Shown one piece after another: positions 15,974-24,855 of a stretch of DNA of 64,000 bases. The notes below the pieces were generated by a model. It was not told where the DNA came from and ran no database searches. It saw only the letters and a list, made by a program, of their open reading frames with translations. The stretch comes from JASHPR01 sp963729365 (lineage in GTDB: Bacteria; Actinomycetota; Actinomycetes; Streptosporangiales; Streptosporangiaceae). The DNA is taken from positions 248,001 to 312,000 of the forward strand of contig CAVSNQ010000010.1 in assembly GCA_963729365.1 (NCBI GenBank), read 5' to 3'. Both the position numbers and the translations under genes were made by a program. How positions within the stretch are numbered: position 1 is the first letter of the stretch; the number at the start of each line of letters is the position of its first letter.

Positions 15974-16952
15974 GAGCCCAGCCCGGCCTGACCGGTGCCC
16001 AGCGCCGGTCTTTTAGTGATCGTGGCTGACTGGCGACGCGTATGGTCACCGATCGACCGCGGTCATGGTGGCCAGAAGTTTTGGTAGCGATGCGTGCCTG
16101 GCCAGCGCGCACTAATTGGCGGGCATTTGTCCGGCCCTGGCGAGCGCGCCGGCTGGGCAGCGATACGAGCCATTCTGGCGCGGTCCGCTGAATGGCCGGC
16201 GAGCGGGCTGGCCGACGGGCGCGCGGTGGCTTTCTGAGTGCGCGGCCGCGGCGCCGGATGGGGGTCACGCCTGCAGCGTTGCTGCCCGGGAGCGCGGCCG
16301 ACCGCCACATACGACGCCGGGGCCGGGGCCGCCCGCCACGTGCTCGCGGCGACGGCGCGGCAGCGCCCGGCACGGCCGCGCGCGGCCGCCGCATGGCCGT
16401 GGCTGACGGCCGCGCCGGGCGGCTGCCGACCGCCTGACCGGCCGTCAGAGGGCGCCTGCCCGGGCCCCGGCGGGCAGGCTAGGCCAACGTAGCACGAACG
16501 TGTGTTCTAATCAAGATGGCTTCACAGCGGGACTGTACATGTGTTCTAATTACCTGCATGTCTCAGGTGACACATGGCCGCTGGCCAAGATCAGATGATA
16601 GCTCCGGGTGCCGTCAGAACGGCGCCTACCTGGGCCGCGTCGCGGTCCGGTGGGCGATCCGCCTCCGCGTTACCTGGCCCGGCCAGCCTCGCGGCCAGCC
16701 CGGCCGGGCCGCCCGCCACGGTCGCCTCGCGCCAGGAACCCCGTCGGCCATCCGAACGGCGGCCGTCACGGCCCGGGCCAGGCTATCAAGATCATTACCG
16801 GCACCGCCTGGCGGGCCCGGATGCCGGGTGGCGCGGGTCGCTGACCGTGGTGCGAGGCCGCGGTCGGCTACCGCCCGCTCGCCGTGCTCGAGCCAGCGAT
16901 CCGAAGCATTTCCTCGCGGGCAGATCCTTTTCCGCATGCTAGAAGGTGAAAT
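15974..16952. other. About 1 kb without a supportable gene
   Basis: Several frames stay open (for example from 16558 and 16574 on the plus strand) but they are Arg/Pro/Gly-rich, lack family motifs and overlap each other, as expected from GC-rich non-coding DNA. Two LexA-like boxes lie at 16496 and 16535. The stretch may be the long leader of the envelope cassette that starts at 16953, or hold a decayed gene. Confidence 0.5.
16496..16546 (+). promoter_or_regulatory. Two LexA (SOS)-like boxes
   Basis: GAACGTGTGTTC at 16496-16507 fits the actinobacterial LexA core GAAC-N4-GTTC exactly; GTACATGTGTTC at 16535-16546 differs by one base in the left half. Both are followed by TAAT, so the second half-site overlaps a possible -10 element (GTTCTAATTACC). 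The next rightward gene is the envelope cassette at 16953, about 400 bases away. Tandem boxes of this sort are typical of damage-inducible promoters, but the target gene is not certain. Confidence 0.45.
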
Positions 16953-17912
16953 GTGAGAACGCATTCAGAAAACCCTATCCGGCAAAAGAGCAGGCACCTC
17001 GATGACCTCAGGAGCAAGACGGCTGAGCTCGAGCGCGAGCTCGATGACGTGCGCATGTTGCTGAAGTGCGAACTTGCGCGGGGCTATGACGAGATAGATA
17101 TCCGCGATATCCGCGAGCGGATAGGCTCGCCCGACGCGCGGACGGAGGCCCTCGTCAGCCAGGGCCGGCACAGCGCCTTCCGCCGGGGCCTCTCGCTGCG
17201 GAGCAAGGTGGTCATCGGGGTTGCGTTGCTCGCCGCGCTCATCACGATCCTGGCGATGATCCTGTCCGGGGGCGGGGCCTCCTGGCCAGCCAGCGTCGCC
17301 ACGGTGCAGAGCGAGATCGGCAAGGCGTGCCAGAACCCGGATGTGAAGTCCGAGCCCGGTCAGGTCGACTTCGCCTGCACGCAGGACACGCGCCAGATCC
17401 TGTGGGTGTTCGCCCTGCTGACCAGCGGTGACAACCCGGATTTCAACGACACCCAGAACGGCAGGCTCGGCCTGGAGCCCGTCGCGCCGACGCTGGGCGG
17501 CCAGCTGGCCCTGTCGCTGAACCTGCACGAGCCGTACAACCCGTACAACCCGATCGACAGCCTCGAGGTGGCCGCGCGGGCCATCAACAGCATCATCGGC
17601 GGGGCGACCGTCACCGGCGCCGACGGCAACCCCGTCGTCCAGGCCGGGCTGGAGGGCGAGCCCGCGAACTGCCTCCGGTACACCGGCTCCGCGGCGCTGT
17701 CGGCCCGCGCGGGTTTCCCGAGCCTGTGCGCCAAGCCGGTCGCCAGCCTGGCCGGCCAGGCCGCGCTCGTGGCCGACGTCTACCAGAAGTGGATCGTCGG
17801 AGCCGCCCCCGGCGCCGCGCAGAACGCCGCCGTACTGTACGCGAACGCCGGCAACCCCGGCAACCCGCAGGTCCAGGCGATCCTCAAGCATCTGCCCGGT
17901 AGCAGCCCGTGA
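16953..17912 (+). CDS. Coiled-coil, single-span membrane protein with extracytoplasmic domain (envelope cassette gene 1)
   Basis: 319 residues. Residues about 10-45 are a charged coiled coil (DDLRSKTAELERELDDVRML), 85-107 a transmembrane helix (VVIGVALLAALITILAMIL), and 110-319 an outside domain with four cysteines (KACQ, DFACTQ, ANCLRY, SLCAK) that may form two disulfides. The outer domain has an Asn/Pro-rich motif HEPYNPYNPIDSLEVAARAI. GTG at 16953 follows GAAGGTG by 4 bases. It heads three same-strand genes to 21818 and its partner is a large cell-wall hydrolase, so a role as anchor or sensor for that enzyme is plausible. I recognise no named family. Confidence 0.8.
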   Translation: MRTHSENPIRQKSRHLDDLRSKTAELERELDDVRMLLKCELARGYDEIDIRDIRERIGSPDARTEALVSQGRHSAFRRGLSLRSKVVIGVALLAALITILAMILSGGGASWPASVATVQSEIGKACQNPDVKSEPGQVDFACTQDTRQILWVFALLTSGDNPDFNDTQNGRLGLEPVAPTLGGQLALSLNLHEPYNPYNPIDSLEVAARAINSIIGGATVTGADGNPVVQAGLEGEPANCLRYTGSAALSARAGFPSLCAKPVASLAGQAALVADVYQKWIVGAAPGAAQNAAVLYANAGNPGNPQVQAILKHLPGSSP

Positions 17913-17981
17913 GCATGATCCGGGCTCTCGGCCGCTAGCCCCGTTCCCGCCAACCACCGCATCAGCAGAAGGGTGACGCCC

Positions 17982-20759
17982 GTGCTTTCCGCAAGCAAGC
18001 CGCGATGGCAGCAGGTGACTGCCGTCGTCAGCCTCGGCGCGAGCGGAACGATCACCGGGTTCTCCTTCGTCCCTAGTTCGCCGGCCGCCCTGATGTCGCC
18101 CACGAGCATGCCGATCCGCCTGATGGCCCTGGAGCGGTCGGCCCAGCCCGCACCATCGGGCGACAGCGCGCTGCGCTCAGCCATCGTGAACGTGGCCAGC
18201 TACTACCTCCGGATGGCCCAGGGGAAGACCCCGGCCGAGATGGAGGCCATCATCTGGCAGCACGACAGCATTGACGGCGTCGACCACGGCGAGTCCTGCG
18301 CTGCGTTCGCCAGCCTGACGCTTGAGCTGGCCGCCCAGGTGGTGGGCCAGCAGAGCTGGGTGACCGGCGGTACCTCCTACCCCTGGCCGCTGCACAAGTG
18401 GGCCGACGTCCGCGTTGACCCGAATCCGGCCTCGCCCGACATCATCTCGGTGCTCCAGGACGCCGAGTCGCACGGCCGCTGGCATCCGCTGGGTGGCGGC
18501 TACCAGCCCCAGCCCGGCGACTGGGTGCTGTTCGACGGGCATATCGAGGTGGTCACCAACTACGCCGACGGCGTCCTGTCCACCATCGGCGGCGACTCAC
18601 TGCCGAACTTCTCCGTCAACGCCCACACCTATCCCGCCCCGCTGGCCGGGCAGGGCGTCGTCGGCTTCGTCAACAACGGTGATCTTCCGGGTGGAGTCGG
18701 AACGGGTCTTTCCGGTGGAGGGATGGCCGACGTTCCCGGTGGGGGGACGGCCGAAGCTCCCGGTGGAGGAGCCTCGGACGTTCCCGGTGCAGGGACGGCC
18801 GACGTTCCCGGCGGACGGACCGCGGACGTTCCCGCGGCCCGCAGCTCCGCGGAGCGTCTGGCCAGCGACCCCCAGGCTCCGGCCGTGGCGACCTCGGCGC
18901 AGCCCGCGATTCCCGGAACTCCCGCACCAGACTCCCCCGCGGCAGGCGCGGCCCAGCAGCCGGCCAGCGCGGCCATCCCCGGAACACCGTGGCCGGGGCT
19001 GAGGCTCCGCGCGGGCCGGCCGACGCGGCGCGAGCCACGGCGGCGCCATCACCCGGTGCCGCCGACGGCCCGGCCCGCGGCCGATGCCGACGTGCCCGGG
19101 ACGGCACCCGCCGGGCCAGCGGCCGTGGCCGCGACCGCGACCGCGGGTGCCGCAGCGGTCCCCGGGGTACCGGTCACGCCGCAGCGCCCATCGGGGTCCG
19201 CGACTCCGTACCGCCGCCACCGGCCGCCACGGTCCGCGGCCCCGGTGCGGGACGTGAGCGCCCAGCAGGCGTTCATCGATGAGGTCGTTCCCGGAGCGAT
19301 CGCCACGCAGCGCAGGTACGGCGTCCCGGCCGCGGTGACCATCGCGCAGGCCATCGACGAGTCCGGCTGGGGCCAGAGCGTCCTGGCCACCCAGGATCAC
19401 AACCTCTTCGGGATCAAGGGCACCGGGCCGGCCTGCCGCGACATGCAGCCCACGCAGGAGTACGAGAGCGGCCAGTGGGTGGCTACCAGCGCCCCGTTTC
19501 GCGTGTACCACAACTTCGCCGAGAGCATCGACGATCACGGCGAGCTGCTCGCGACCAGCGGCTACTACACGCAGGCCATGGCCGACCGCGGCGATCCGGA
19601 CTCGTTCGCCAACGCTCTCACCGGCGTCTACGCGACGAATCCCGACTACGGCACGGAGCTCATCCAGCTCATGGAGCAGTACGACCTGTACCGCTACGAC
19701 GTCCCGGCGGCGGCCGCCAGGCCGCCTGCGCCCGCTCCTGCCCCCCGGCCGAGCTCGCCGCCGGCCCGGCCGTCACCACAGCGGCCCGAGCCCTCGCCGG
19801 TACCCAGCACGCCCATGCCGACCCCCGACGTCCCCGGGCTGGCCGGTTCGCCCGGGCCGTCACCCGGTGCGCCCAGGCCCGTGCCCGGCTCGCCCGAGTC
19901 CCCACGGCCGCCCCAGCCGCCCCGGCCGCCCCGGCCGTCGCGATCGCCCCGGCCGTCCCCGAGCCCGTCAAGCCCGTCAAGCCCGTCAAGCTCACCAAGC
20001 TCACCAAGCTCACCAAGCTCACCAAGCTCACCAAGCTCACCAAGGCCGACGCCCGACCCGGCCACGGAGTCGGACGCGTTCCAGCTTCTGCGGACGGGAA
20101 TGTCATCGACGCTGACCATGTCGGCCGTTCAGATTCCGGCGCCGGCCGAACGGCAGCCCCCGCGGGTTCCGGCCCCCCCGCCCCGGCCACCGGCGAAGCC
20201 GTATCAGCAGCGCCTGCCCGCGTCGGTCAAGAACGACTTCATCGCCGTGGCCAAGGTGCCGCTGATGCGCGCGGAGCTCCTCTACCGGGACATCGCCGGC
20301 AACGCCGGCATCAGCTGGGAACTGCTCGCGGCGTGCGACTGGATGCAGTGCGAAGCGCGGCCGCGCCACTCGCCCGTGCACGGCGAGAGGCTGGGCACTC
20401 CGAACCCCGACGGCACGATCTACCGGACGAAGTCGGAGGCGCTGGAGCAGTGCGCCAGCGACCTGGTCGAGCTGGCCGGGGCGGTGTACGGGATCGACCT
20501 GGTCTCCGCCGTCGGCCTGTCGGTTCGCGACCTGGCCAAAGTCTTCGCGGCATTCCGCTGGGGAGGCTTGCTCAAGCAGCACCACACCTCGGCCATGGAA
20601 TTTCCCTATTCCGTGGCCGGACTGACCGTTCAGCACATCAACATGCGCTGGCCCGGCATAGGTGACCCGAATACGCCGGACAAGCCGGGCGGGCGTTTCC
20701 GGGGGCCCTTCGGGGCTGTGCCTGTCGTGCTGCGCCTCAATTACCCGGCCACCGATTAG
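17982..20759 (+). CDS. Multidomain peptidoglycan hydrolase: CHAP + GH73-type glucosaminidase + uncharacterised C-terminal domain (cassette gene 2)
   Basis: About 925 residues. An N-terminal hydrophobic segment (TAVVSLGASGTITGFSF) looks like a weak signal. Residues about 65-225 form a CHAP-like amidase/endopeptidase with Cys in GESCAAFASLTLELAAQVV and His in LFDGHIEVVTNYADG. A 7-10-residue Gly/Pro repeat (ADVPGGGTAEAPGGG) follows. Residues about 425-565 are a glucosaminidase: AQAIDESGWGQSVLA, HNLFGIKG, FRVYHNFAESIDDHGELL. A Pro/Ser linker of SPSSPSS repeats leads to a roughly 190-residue C-terminal domain (ELLAACDWMQCEARPRHS, FAAFRWGGLLKQHHTS) I cannot name. GTG 17982 has GAAGGG 8 bases upstream; GTG 17973 is also in frame. 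It should cut both glycan and peptide bonds of the wall. Confidence 0.82.
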   Translation: MLSASKPRWQQVTAVVSLGASGTITGFSFVPSSPAALMSPTSMPIRLMALERSAQPAPSGDSALRSAIVNVASYYLRMAQGKTPAEMEAIIWQHDSIDGVDHGESCAAFASLTLELAAQVVGQQSWVTGGTSYPWPLHKWADVRVDPNPASPDIISVLQDAESHGRWHPLGGGYQPQPGDWVLFDGHIEVVTNYADGVLSTIGGDSLPNFSVNAHTYPAPLAGQGVVGFVNNGDLPGGVGTGLSGGGMADVPGGGTAEAPGGGASDVPGAGTADVPGGRTADVPAARSSAERLASDPQAPAVATSAQPAIPGTPAPDSPAAGAAQQPASAAIPGTPWPGLRLRAGRPTRREPRRRHHPVPPTARPAADADVPGTAPAGPAAVAATATAGAAAVPGVPVTPQRPSGSATPYRRHRPPRSAAPVRDVSAQQAFIDEVVPGAIATQRRYGVPAAVTIAQAIDESGWGQSVLATQDHNLFGIKGTGPACRDMQPTQEYESGQWVATSAPFRVYHNFAESIDDHGELLATSGYYTQAMADRGDPDSFANALTGVYATNPDYGTELIQLMEQYDLYRYDVPAAAARPPAPAPAPRPSSPPARPSPQRPEPSPVPSTPMPTPDVPGLAGSPGPSPGAPRPVPGSPESPRPPQPPRPPRPSRSPRPSPSPSSPSSPSSSPSSPSSPSSPSSPSSPRPTPDPATESDAFQLLRTGMSSTLTMSAVQIPAPAERQPPRVPAPPPRPPAKPYQQRLPASVKNDFIAVAKVPLMRAELLYRDIAGNAGISWELLAACDWMQCEARPRHSPVHGERLGTPNPDGTIYRTKSEALEQCASDLVELAGAVYGIDLVSAVGLSVRDLAKVFAAFRWGGLLKQHHTSAMEFPYSVAGLTVQHINMRWPGIGDPNTPDKPGGRFRGPFGAVPVVLRLNYPATD
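18712..18840 (+). repeat. In-frame linker repeat in the wall hydrolase
   Basis: Five to six degenerate copies of a unit of about 30 bases, each containing GACGTTCCCGGTGG or a variant, encode the flexible ADVPGGG-type linker between the CHAP and glucosaminidase domains. Copy number is probably variable. Confidence 0.75.
19963..20046 (+). repeat. 9-bp tandem repeat coding a Ser/Pro linker
   Basis: Three CAAGCCCGT and about six CAAGCTCAC units in a row, in the frame giving SPSSPSS. They form the flexible linker between the glucosaminidase and C-terminal domains of the wall hydrolase. The perfect 9-bp period means length can change without breaking the frame. Confidence 0.85.
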
Positions 20760-20795
20760 TCAGCCGCGCGTCGCATAGGAAGAAGGTGGGAATCC

Positions 20796-21818
20796 GTGGC
20801 TCGTCTCATAATCGTCCTGCTGAGCTTGCTGACCGGCTCGTACGGCAGGCACCCGGTGGCCCAGCAGACGGCCCAGGACCCGCCGGCCTACGGCGACGAC
20901 TGGCCGGACGAGCCCGGTCCGGCCGCGGCCCGGCGGCCGGCCCTGGCCGACACCGCCGTCATCGTGCGGCCCGACCCGGACCGCCCGGGCGGTTCCAGGC
21001 CGCCCAGGCGGCGGATTCCGCGATGGGCCAGGTGGACCGCGGTGATCGCCGCGGGGCTGGTATTCCGCAAGGCGATCGCGTCGGTGGCGCTGGTCGCGCT
21101 CGCCGCGGCCCTGCACGTGGCGGGGGTCAACGTTCACCTGCCGAGCATCAGGTTCGCCTGGCCATGGCAGACCAGCACGGGCGTGGTCGGCAGCACCACG
21201 AACACCGACCTCGGCCCGTGGGTGCTGCAGAAGATCGAGGGAATCTCCCGGCCCGCGCTGGGCCGGGTGAACTTCAGCTTCCTGTTCACCCACAAGGTGT
21301 CCAAGAGCATCGGCATATGGCCGTGCTGGTACGCCAGCACCTTCTACGCCGTGGGCTACGCGTCGGCCACGGTGGCCCTCAATCCGGGCCCGGCCTGGTG
21401 GGCGCCGGCGACCGGCCATTACCGGCTGCAGGTGCTGAGCCGCCCGCTGGCCGGCAAGCCCGGCAGCGTGGCCGTGACAATGGTCCTTCCGCTGCCGCAA
21501 CTGCCGCAGTCCGTCCACGACGTCAGCATCGACGACATGCCGTCAAAACCCATAGCCACGCAGCACAGCTGGACCTATCCGGGATTCGGCTGCGGCGTGC
21601 TGCTCCGGCCGCAGTTTACCGATGCCGTGCTCTATTCTGAGGCGCAGCAGATCGCCTTCTATAGGTCAACTCACCTCCCGCAGATAACGCGGCCGCTGAT
21701 AAACGCGGCCGAGACCGAGGCGGTACAGACCATTAGGGACAACTTCGTCCAGCCGACGGTCAATGCGTTCGGCTATACGCTTGACGGGTTTACGATCCGC
21801 TGGGTCAAGGTATCGTGA
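20796..21818 (+). CDS. Membrane-anchored protein with DUF4230-like outer domain (cassette gene 3)
   Basis: 340 residues. There is a short hydrophobic N-terminus, a charged cytoplasmic stretch (about 25-70), a transmembrane region (TAVIAAGLVFRKAIASVALVALAAALHVAG, about 85-115) and an outside domain of 220 residues. The middle has VAVTMVLPLPQLPQSVHDVS and the end EAVQTIRDNFVQPTVNAFGYT, a layout like DUF4230 proteins, though I hold this similarity weakly. GTG at 20796 follows AAGGTGGG by about 6 bases, 36 bases after the wall hydrolase stop, so it is in the same operon. Likely an envelope partner of the hydrolase. Confidence 0.78.
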   Translation: MARLIIVLLSLLTGSYGRHPVAQQTAQDPPAYGDDWPDEPGPAAARRPALADTAVIVRPDPDRPGGSRPPRRRIPRWARWTAVIAAGLVFRKAIASVALVALAAALHVAGVNVHLPSIRFAWPWQTSTGVVGSTTNTDLGPWVLQKIEGISRPALGRVNFSFLFTHKVSKSIGIWPCWYASTFYAVGYASATVALNPGPAWWAPATGHYRLQVLSRPLAGKPGSVAVTMVLPLPQLPQSVHDVSIDDMPSKPIATQHSWTYPGFGCGVLLRPQFTDAVLYSEAQQIAFYRSTHLPQITRPLINAAETEAVQTIRDNFVQPTVNAFGYTLDGFTIRWVKVS

Positions 21819-21851
21819 CCCTTTACGCGCCGAGCGAGGATGCGACCAGGA

Positions 21852-23039
21852 ATGAGTCTGCGGGTTGCGGTAGTGGGCGGGGGGATCGGCGGCCTGGCGG
21901 CGGCCGGCTTCCTGCACCGGGCCGGCCTGAACGTGACCGTCTACGAGCAGGCCGCCGAGATCAGCGAGATCGGCGCTGGCCTGGTCGTAACGCCCAACGC
22001 GGTGCGGCTGCTACGCAGGCTCGGCGGGATCGAGCGGCTCCGGGAGGTAGCCGTGCCGCTCGAGGTGGGCTGGGAGTTCCGGCGCTGGCAGGACGGCAGC
22101 GTCTTGTTCTCGCAGCGGATGGGCGCCGACTGCGAGCGGCTCTTCGGCGAGCAGTGCTACACCGCCCACCGCGCCGACCTGCTGGACATCCTGCTCTCGG
22201 CCGCGGGAGAACCAGCCCCCCGCCTCGGCGCGCGCTGCGTCGCGGTCCGCCGCCGCGCGGACGGCGTGGAACTGGCCTTCGCCGACGGGTCGGCCGCAAC
22301 GGCAGACGTGGTCATCGGGGCCGACGGCACGCACTCGGTGGTGCGCGACGCCGTGCTGACGACCGGGCCGCCCCGGTTCTCCGGCGTCTGTGCCTACCGC
22401 TGCCTGGTGCCTGCCGACCGCGCGCCCGCGTTCGCGCTGCGCCAGGTACAGACGCTCTGGCTCGGCCCCGACCACCACTTCGTGCACTACCCGATCTCGG
22501 CCGGGCGTTACGTGAACCTCGTGGCATTCGCCCCGGCACGGGACTGGCGGATCGAGTCGTGGACCGCCGAGGGCCGGGTCGAGGACCTGCGTGCGGAGTT
22601 CGACGACTGGGATCCGCAGCTCACCCGCCTGATCGAGGCGGCCGACCGGACCGGCCGGTGGGCCCTGTTCGACCGGGACCCGCTCCCCCGCTGGACGAAC
22701 GGGCCGATTACGGTGACCGGTGACGCTGCGCACCCGATGTTTCCGTTCCTCGGCCAGGGCGCCGCCCAGGCCATCGAGGACGGGGCGGTGCTGGCCAGCT
22801 GCCTGGCCGAGGGCCGGTCCGACCCGCCGGCCGCGCTGCGCCGCTACGAGGCCCTGCGCAAGCCGCGGGCGACCCGGGTGCAGGTGCTCAGCCACGCGCG
22901 GCTGCACTCAAACCACCTGCCCGACGGCCCCGACCAGCGGGCCAGGGACGCCTCGCTCGCGGAGGAGGACCCACTCGCGCACAACGCGTGGATTTACGGC
23001 CACGACGCGGAGCTCGGCGAGGCGGAGCCCAGTCGGTGA
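21852..23039 (+). CDS. FAD-dependent monooxygenase (aromatic hydroxylase family)
   Basis: 395-residue PHBH-fold flavoprotein. VAVVGGGIGGLAAAGFLHRAG is the ADP-binding motif, VVIGADGTHSVVRDAVL the DG motif, and ITVTGDAAHPMFPFLGQGAAQ the GD motif with the GQGA loop. The closest pattern is salicylate 1-hydroxylase or 3-hydroxybenzoate 6-hydroxylase, which use NAD(P)H and oxygen on an aromatic ring in the cytoplasm; the substrate is not determined. ATG 21852 fits family length and follows GAGGA by 11 bases. It starts 33 bases after the envelope cassette but looks functionally separate. Confidence 0.9.
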   Translation: MSLRVAVVGGGIGGLAAAGFLHRAGLNVTVYEQAAEISEIGAGLVVTPNAVRLLRRLGGIERLREVAVPLEVGWEFRRWQDGSVLFSQRMGADCERLFGEQCYTAHRADLLDILLSAAGEPAPRLGARCVAVRRRADGVELAFADGSAATADVVIGADGTHSVVRDAVLTTGPPRFSGVCAYRCLVPADRAPAFALRQVQTLWLGPDHHFVHYPISAGRYVNLVAFAPARDWRIESWTAEGRVEDLRAEFDDWDPQLTRLIEAADRTGRWALFDRDPLPRWTNGPITVTGDAAHPMFPFLGQGAAQAIEDGAVLASCLAEGRSDPPAALRRYEALRKPRATRVQVLSHARLHSNHLPDGPDQRARDASLAEEDPLAHNAWIYGHDAELGEAEPSR

Positions 23040-23058
23040 AGGCGTGGCGTTAAGGCAA

Positions 23059-23190
23059 CTAGGGCTGGATCACGACCTTCACGGGATCGCCGTCGCGGTC
23101 GCGCACCGCGCGCCGGGCCTCGGCGATGGCCCTGACCGGGAAGTGGCGGGTGACCTGACCATATTTGACCCGAAAAGCGCAGTGATAGCG
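23059..23190 (-). pseudogene. C-terminal remnant of a zinc-type alcohol dehydrogenase/quinone oxidoreductase
   Basis: The minus strand reads GQVTRHFPVRAIAEARRAVRD then GDPVKVVIQP and TAG, the usual end of an MDR-family dehydrogenase. Nothing before it matches the catalytic or Rossmann part, and no start codon with a ribosome site is present, so only about 40 codons remain. Inferred truncated gene. Confidence 0.55.
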
Positions 23191-23257
23191 GCGCTTCTCC
23201 GGCGCGGTGAGCCTGGGCGGCGGCGGCGGCGCGGCTACGGCCGGGCGCGGCGGGCGG

Positions 23258-24738
23258 CTACGGCCGGCCGGGCACCTGCTTCAGCGCGTCGAGGAAGCTC
23301 GCCGCCCAGTGCGCCACGTCGTTCTCGCGCACCCGCCTGCGCATCGAGCGCATCCGGCGCCTGGCCTCCTGCGGCGATATGGTCGCCGCGCGGATGATCG
23401 TGTCCTTCATCCCGTCGATGTCGTGGGGGTTGACGAGGAGAGCGCCGACCAGTTCGTCGGCGGCGCCGGTAAACTCGCTCAGCACCAGCGCGCCGCTCTC
23501 GTCGTTCCGGCAGGCGACGTATTCCTTGGCTACGAGATTCATCCCGTCGCGCAACGAGGTCACCAGCATCACGTCGGCGGCCAGGTACAGCGCCGCCATC
23601 TCGTCCCGGGGGTATGACTGGTGCAGGTAGTGCACCGGAGGGCTGCCCAGCTCCCCGTGCTGCCCGTTGATCCGGCCCACCGTGACCTCGACCTCGTCGC
23701 GCAGCAGGCGGTACTGCTCGACGCGTTCCCGGCTGGGACTGGCCACCAGGATGAACACCGCCCCCGACCCAGCCGGCCCTCGTCGAGCAGCTCGCCGTAG
23801 GCGTTGAGGCGATGCAGTATCCCCTTGGTGTAGTCGAGCCGGTCGACCCCGAGCAGGACCACCTCGGGCTCGCCCACCGCCTCCCGGATCTCCCTGGCCC
23901 GTTGCCTGACGTCCGCGCGGCTGGCCAGCTCGCCGAAGGCCGCCGAGTCGATCGACACGGGGAACGCGGCCGCCCTGACCTCCCGCACGCCGTCGGGATC
24001 CGGGACCCGGACCAGCGACCCTTTCGTGGCCAGGCCGGCGCCTCGCCGGCAGGCCCGCAGGAAGTTCGACGCGTCACCGTGGCGCTGAAAGCCGAGCAAG
24101 TCCGCGCCCAGCAGGCCCTCGACGATCTGGCGGCGCCAGGGCAGCTGGGCGAAGATCTCGTAGCCCGGGAACGGAATGTGGTTGAAGAAGCCGATGCGCA
24201 CGTCGCTGCGTATCTCACGCAGCATCCCGGGGACCAGCTGCATCTGATAGTCGTTCACCCACACGGTCGCGCCGGCGGCCGCCTGCTCGGCCGCGGCCTC
24301 GGCGAACCGCCGGTTGACCCTGACGTAGGCGTCCCACCAGGGGCGGCGGAACACCGGCGGCGCGATGACGTCGTGATACAGCGGCCACAGCGTGGCGTTG
24401 CAGAAACCCTCGTAGAAGTCACCGACCTCGGCCTCGGACAGGCCGACGCTGACCAGGTGCATGCCGTCGGCGTCGAAAGGCTCCGGCCCCGGGCCCGCCG
24501 AGCCGGGCCATCCGATCCACGCACCATTTGCCTCGCGCATGACCGGCTCGAGAGCGGTGACCAGGCCGCCCGGGCTGGGCCGCCATTCCGCTTCCGCCGT
24601 CCCGTCGCCGGGATCGTCGACCCGGTCGACCGGCAGCCGGCTGGCCACGACCACGAAGTCATAATCGCCGGCCGCGTCACGCGGCACCTCGGCGCCGGCG
24701 GCTGCCGCGGTATCAGCAACCTTCCTGGTCAAAGACAT
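23258..24738 (-). pseudogene. otsA: Trehalose-6-phosphate synthase, interrupted by a frameshift
   Basis: Makes trehalose-6-phosphate from UDP-glucose and glucose-6-phosphate. The first segment (24738 down to about 23765) has VVVASRLPVDR, WRPSPGGLVTALEPV, IGFFNHIPFPGYEIFAQLPW and LLGVDRLDYTKGI. The second (about 23758 to 23258) continues in another frame with FILVASPSRERVEQYRLLRDE, YLHQSYPRDEMAALY and TSLRDGMNLVAKEYVACR. Joined they make a full-length enzyme of about 490 residues. The phase changes within the run of five C (plus strand) at 23761-23765. A single-base indel, true or sequencing error, would explain it; both halves are otherwise well conserved. Confidence 0.88.
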
Positions 24739-24811
24739 CGACCAACCCTATCCGGTGCCAACTGGGCGTCAGCCGGGCGCGGGGGGCGCGGGCAGGACAG
24801 GCCAGCGAACC

Positions 24812-24837
24812 GGGGGGACAGGCGAACCTGTCCCCCC
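24812..24837 (-). terminator. Strong hairpin terminator of the sedolisin gene
   Basis: A perfect 11-bp stem, GGGGGGACAGG (24812-24822) against CCTGTCCCCCC (24827-24837), closed by the four-base loop CGAA. It lies 18 bases past the sedolisin stop and before the otsA start on the same strand. No T-run follows, as is usual in actinomycetes. Confidence 0.8.
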
Positions 24838-24855
24838 GCGCCGTTAACCGATGAG

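Noticed and set aside
19475..20665. Second open frame through the wall hydrolase with a run of LTKLTK repeats
   Set aside because: It is the shifted reading of the 9-bp SPSSPSS linker repeat; the other frame carries the catalytic motifs.
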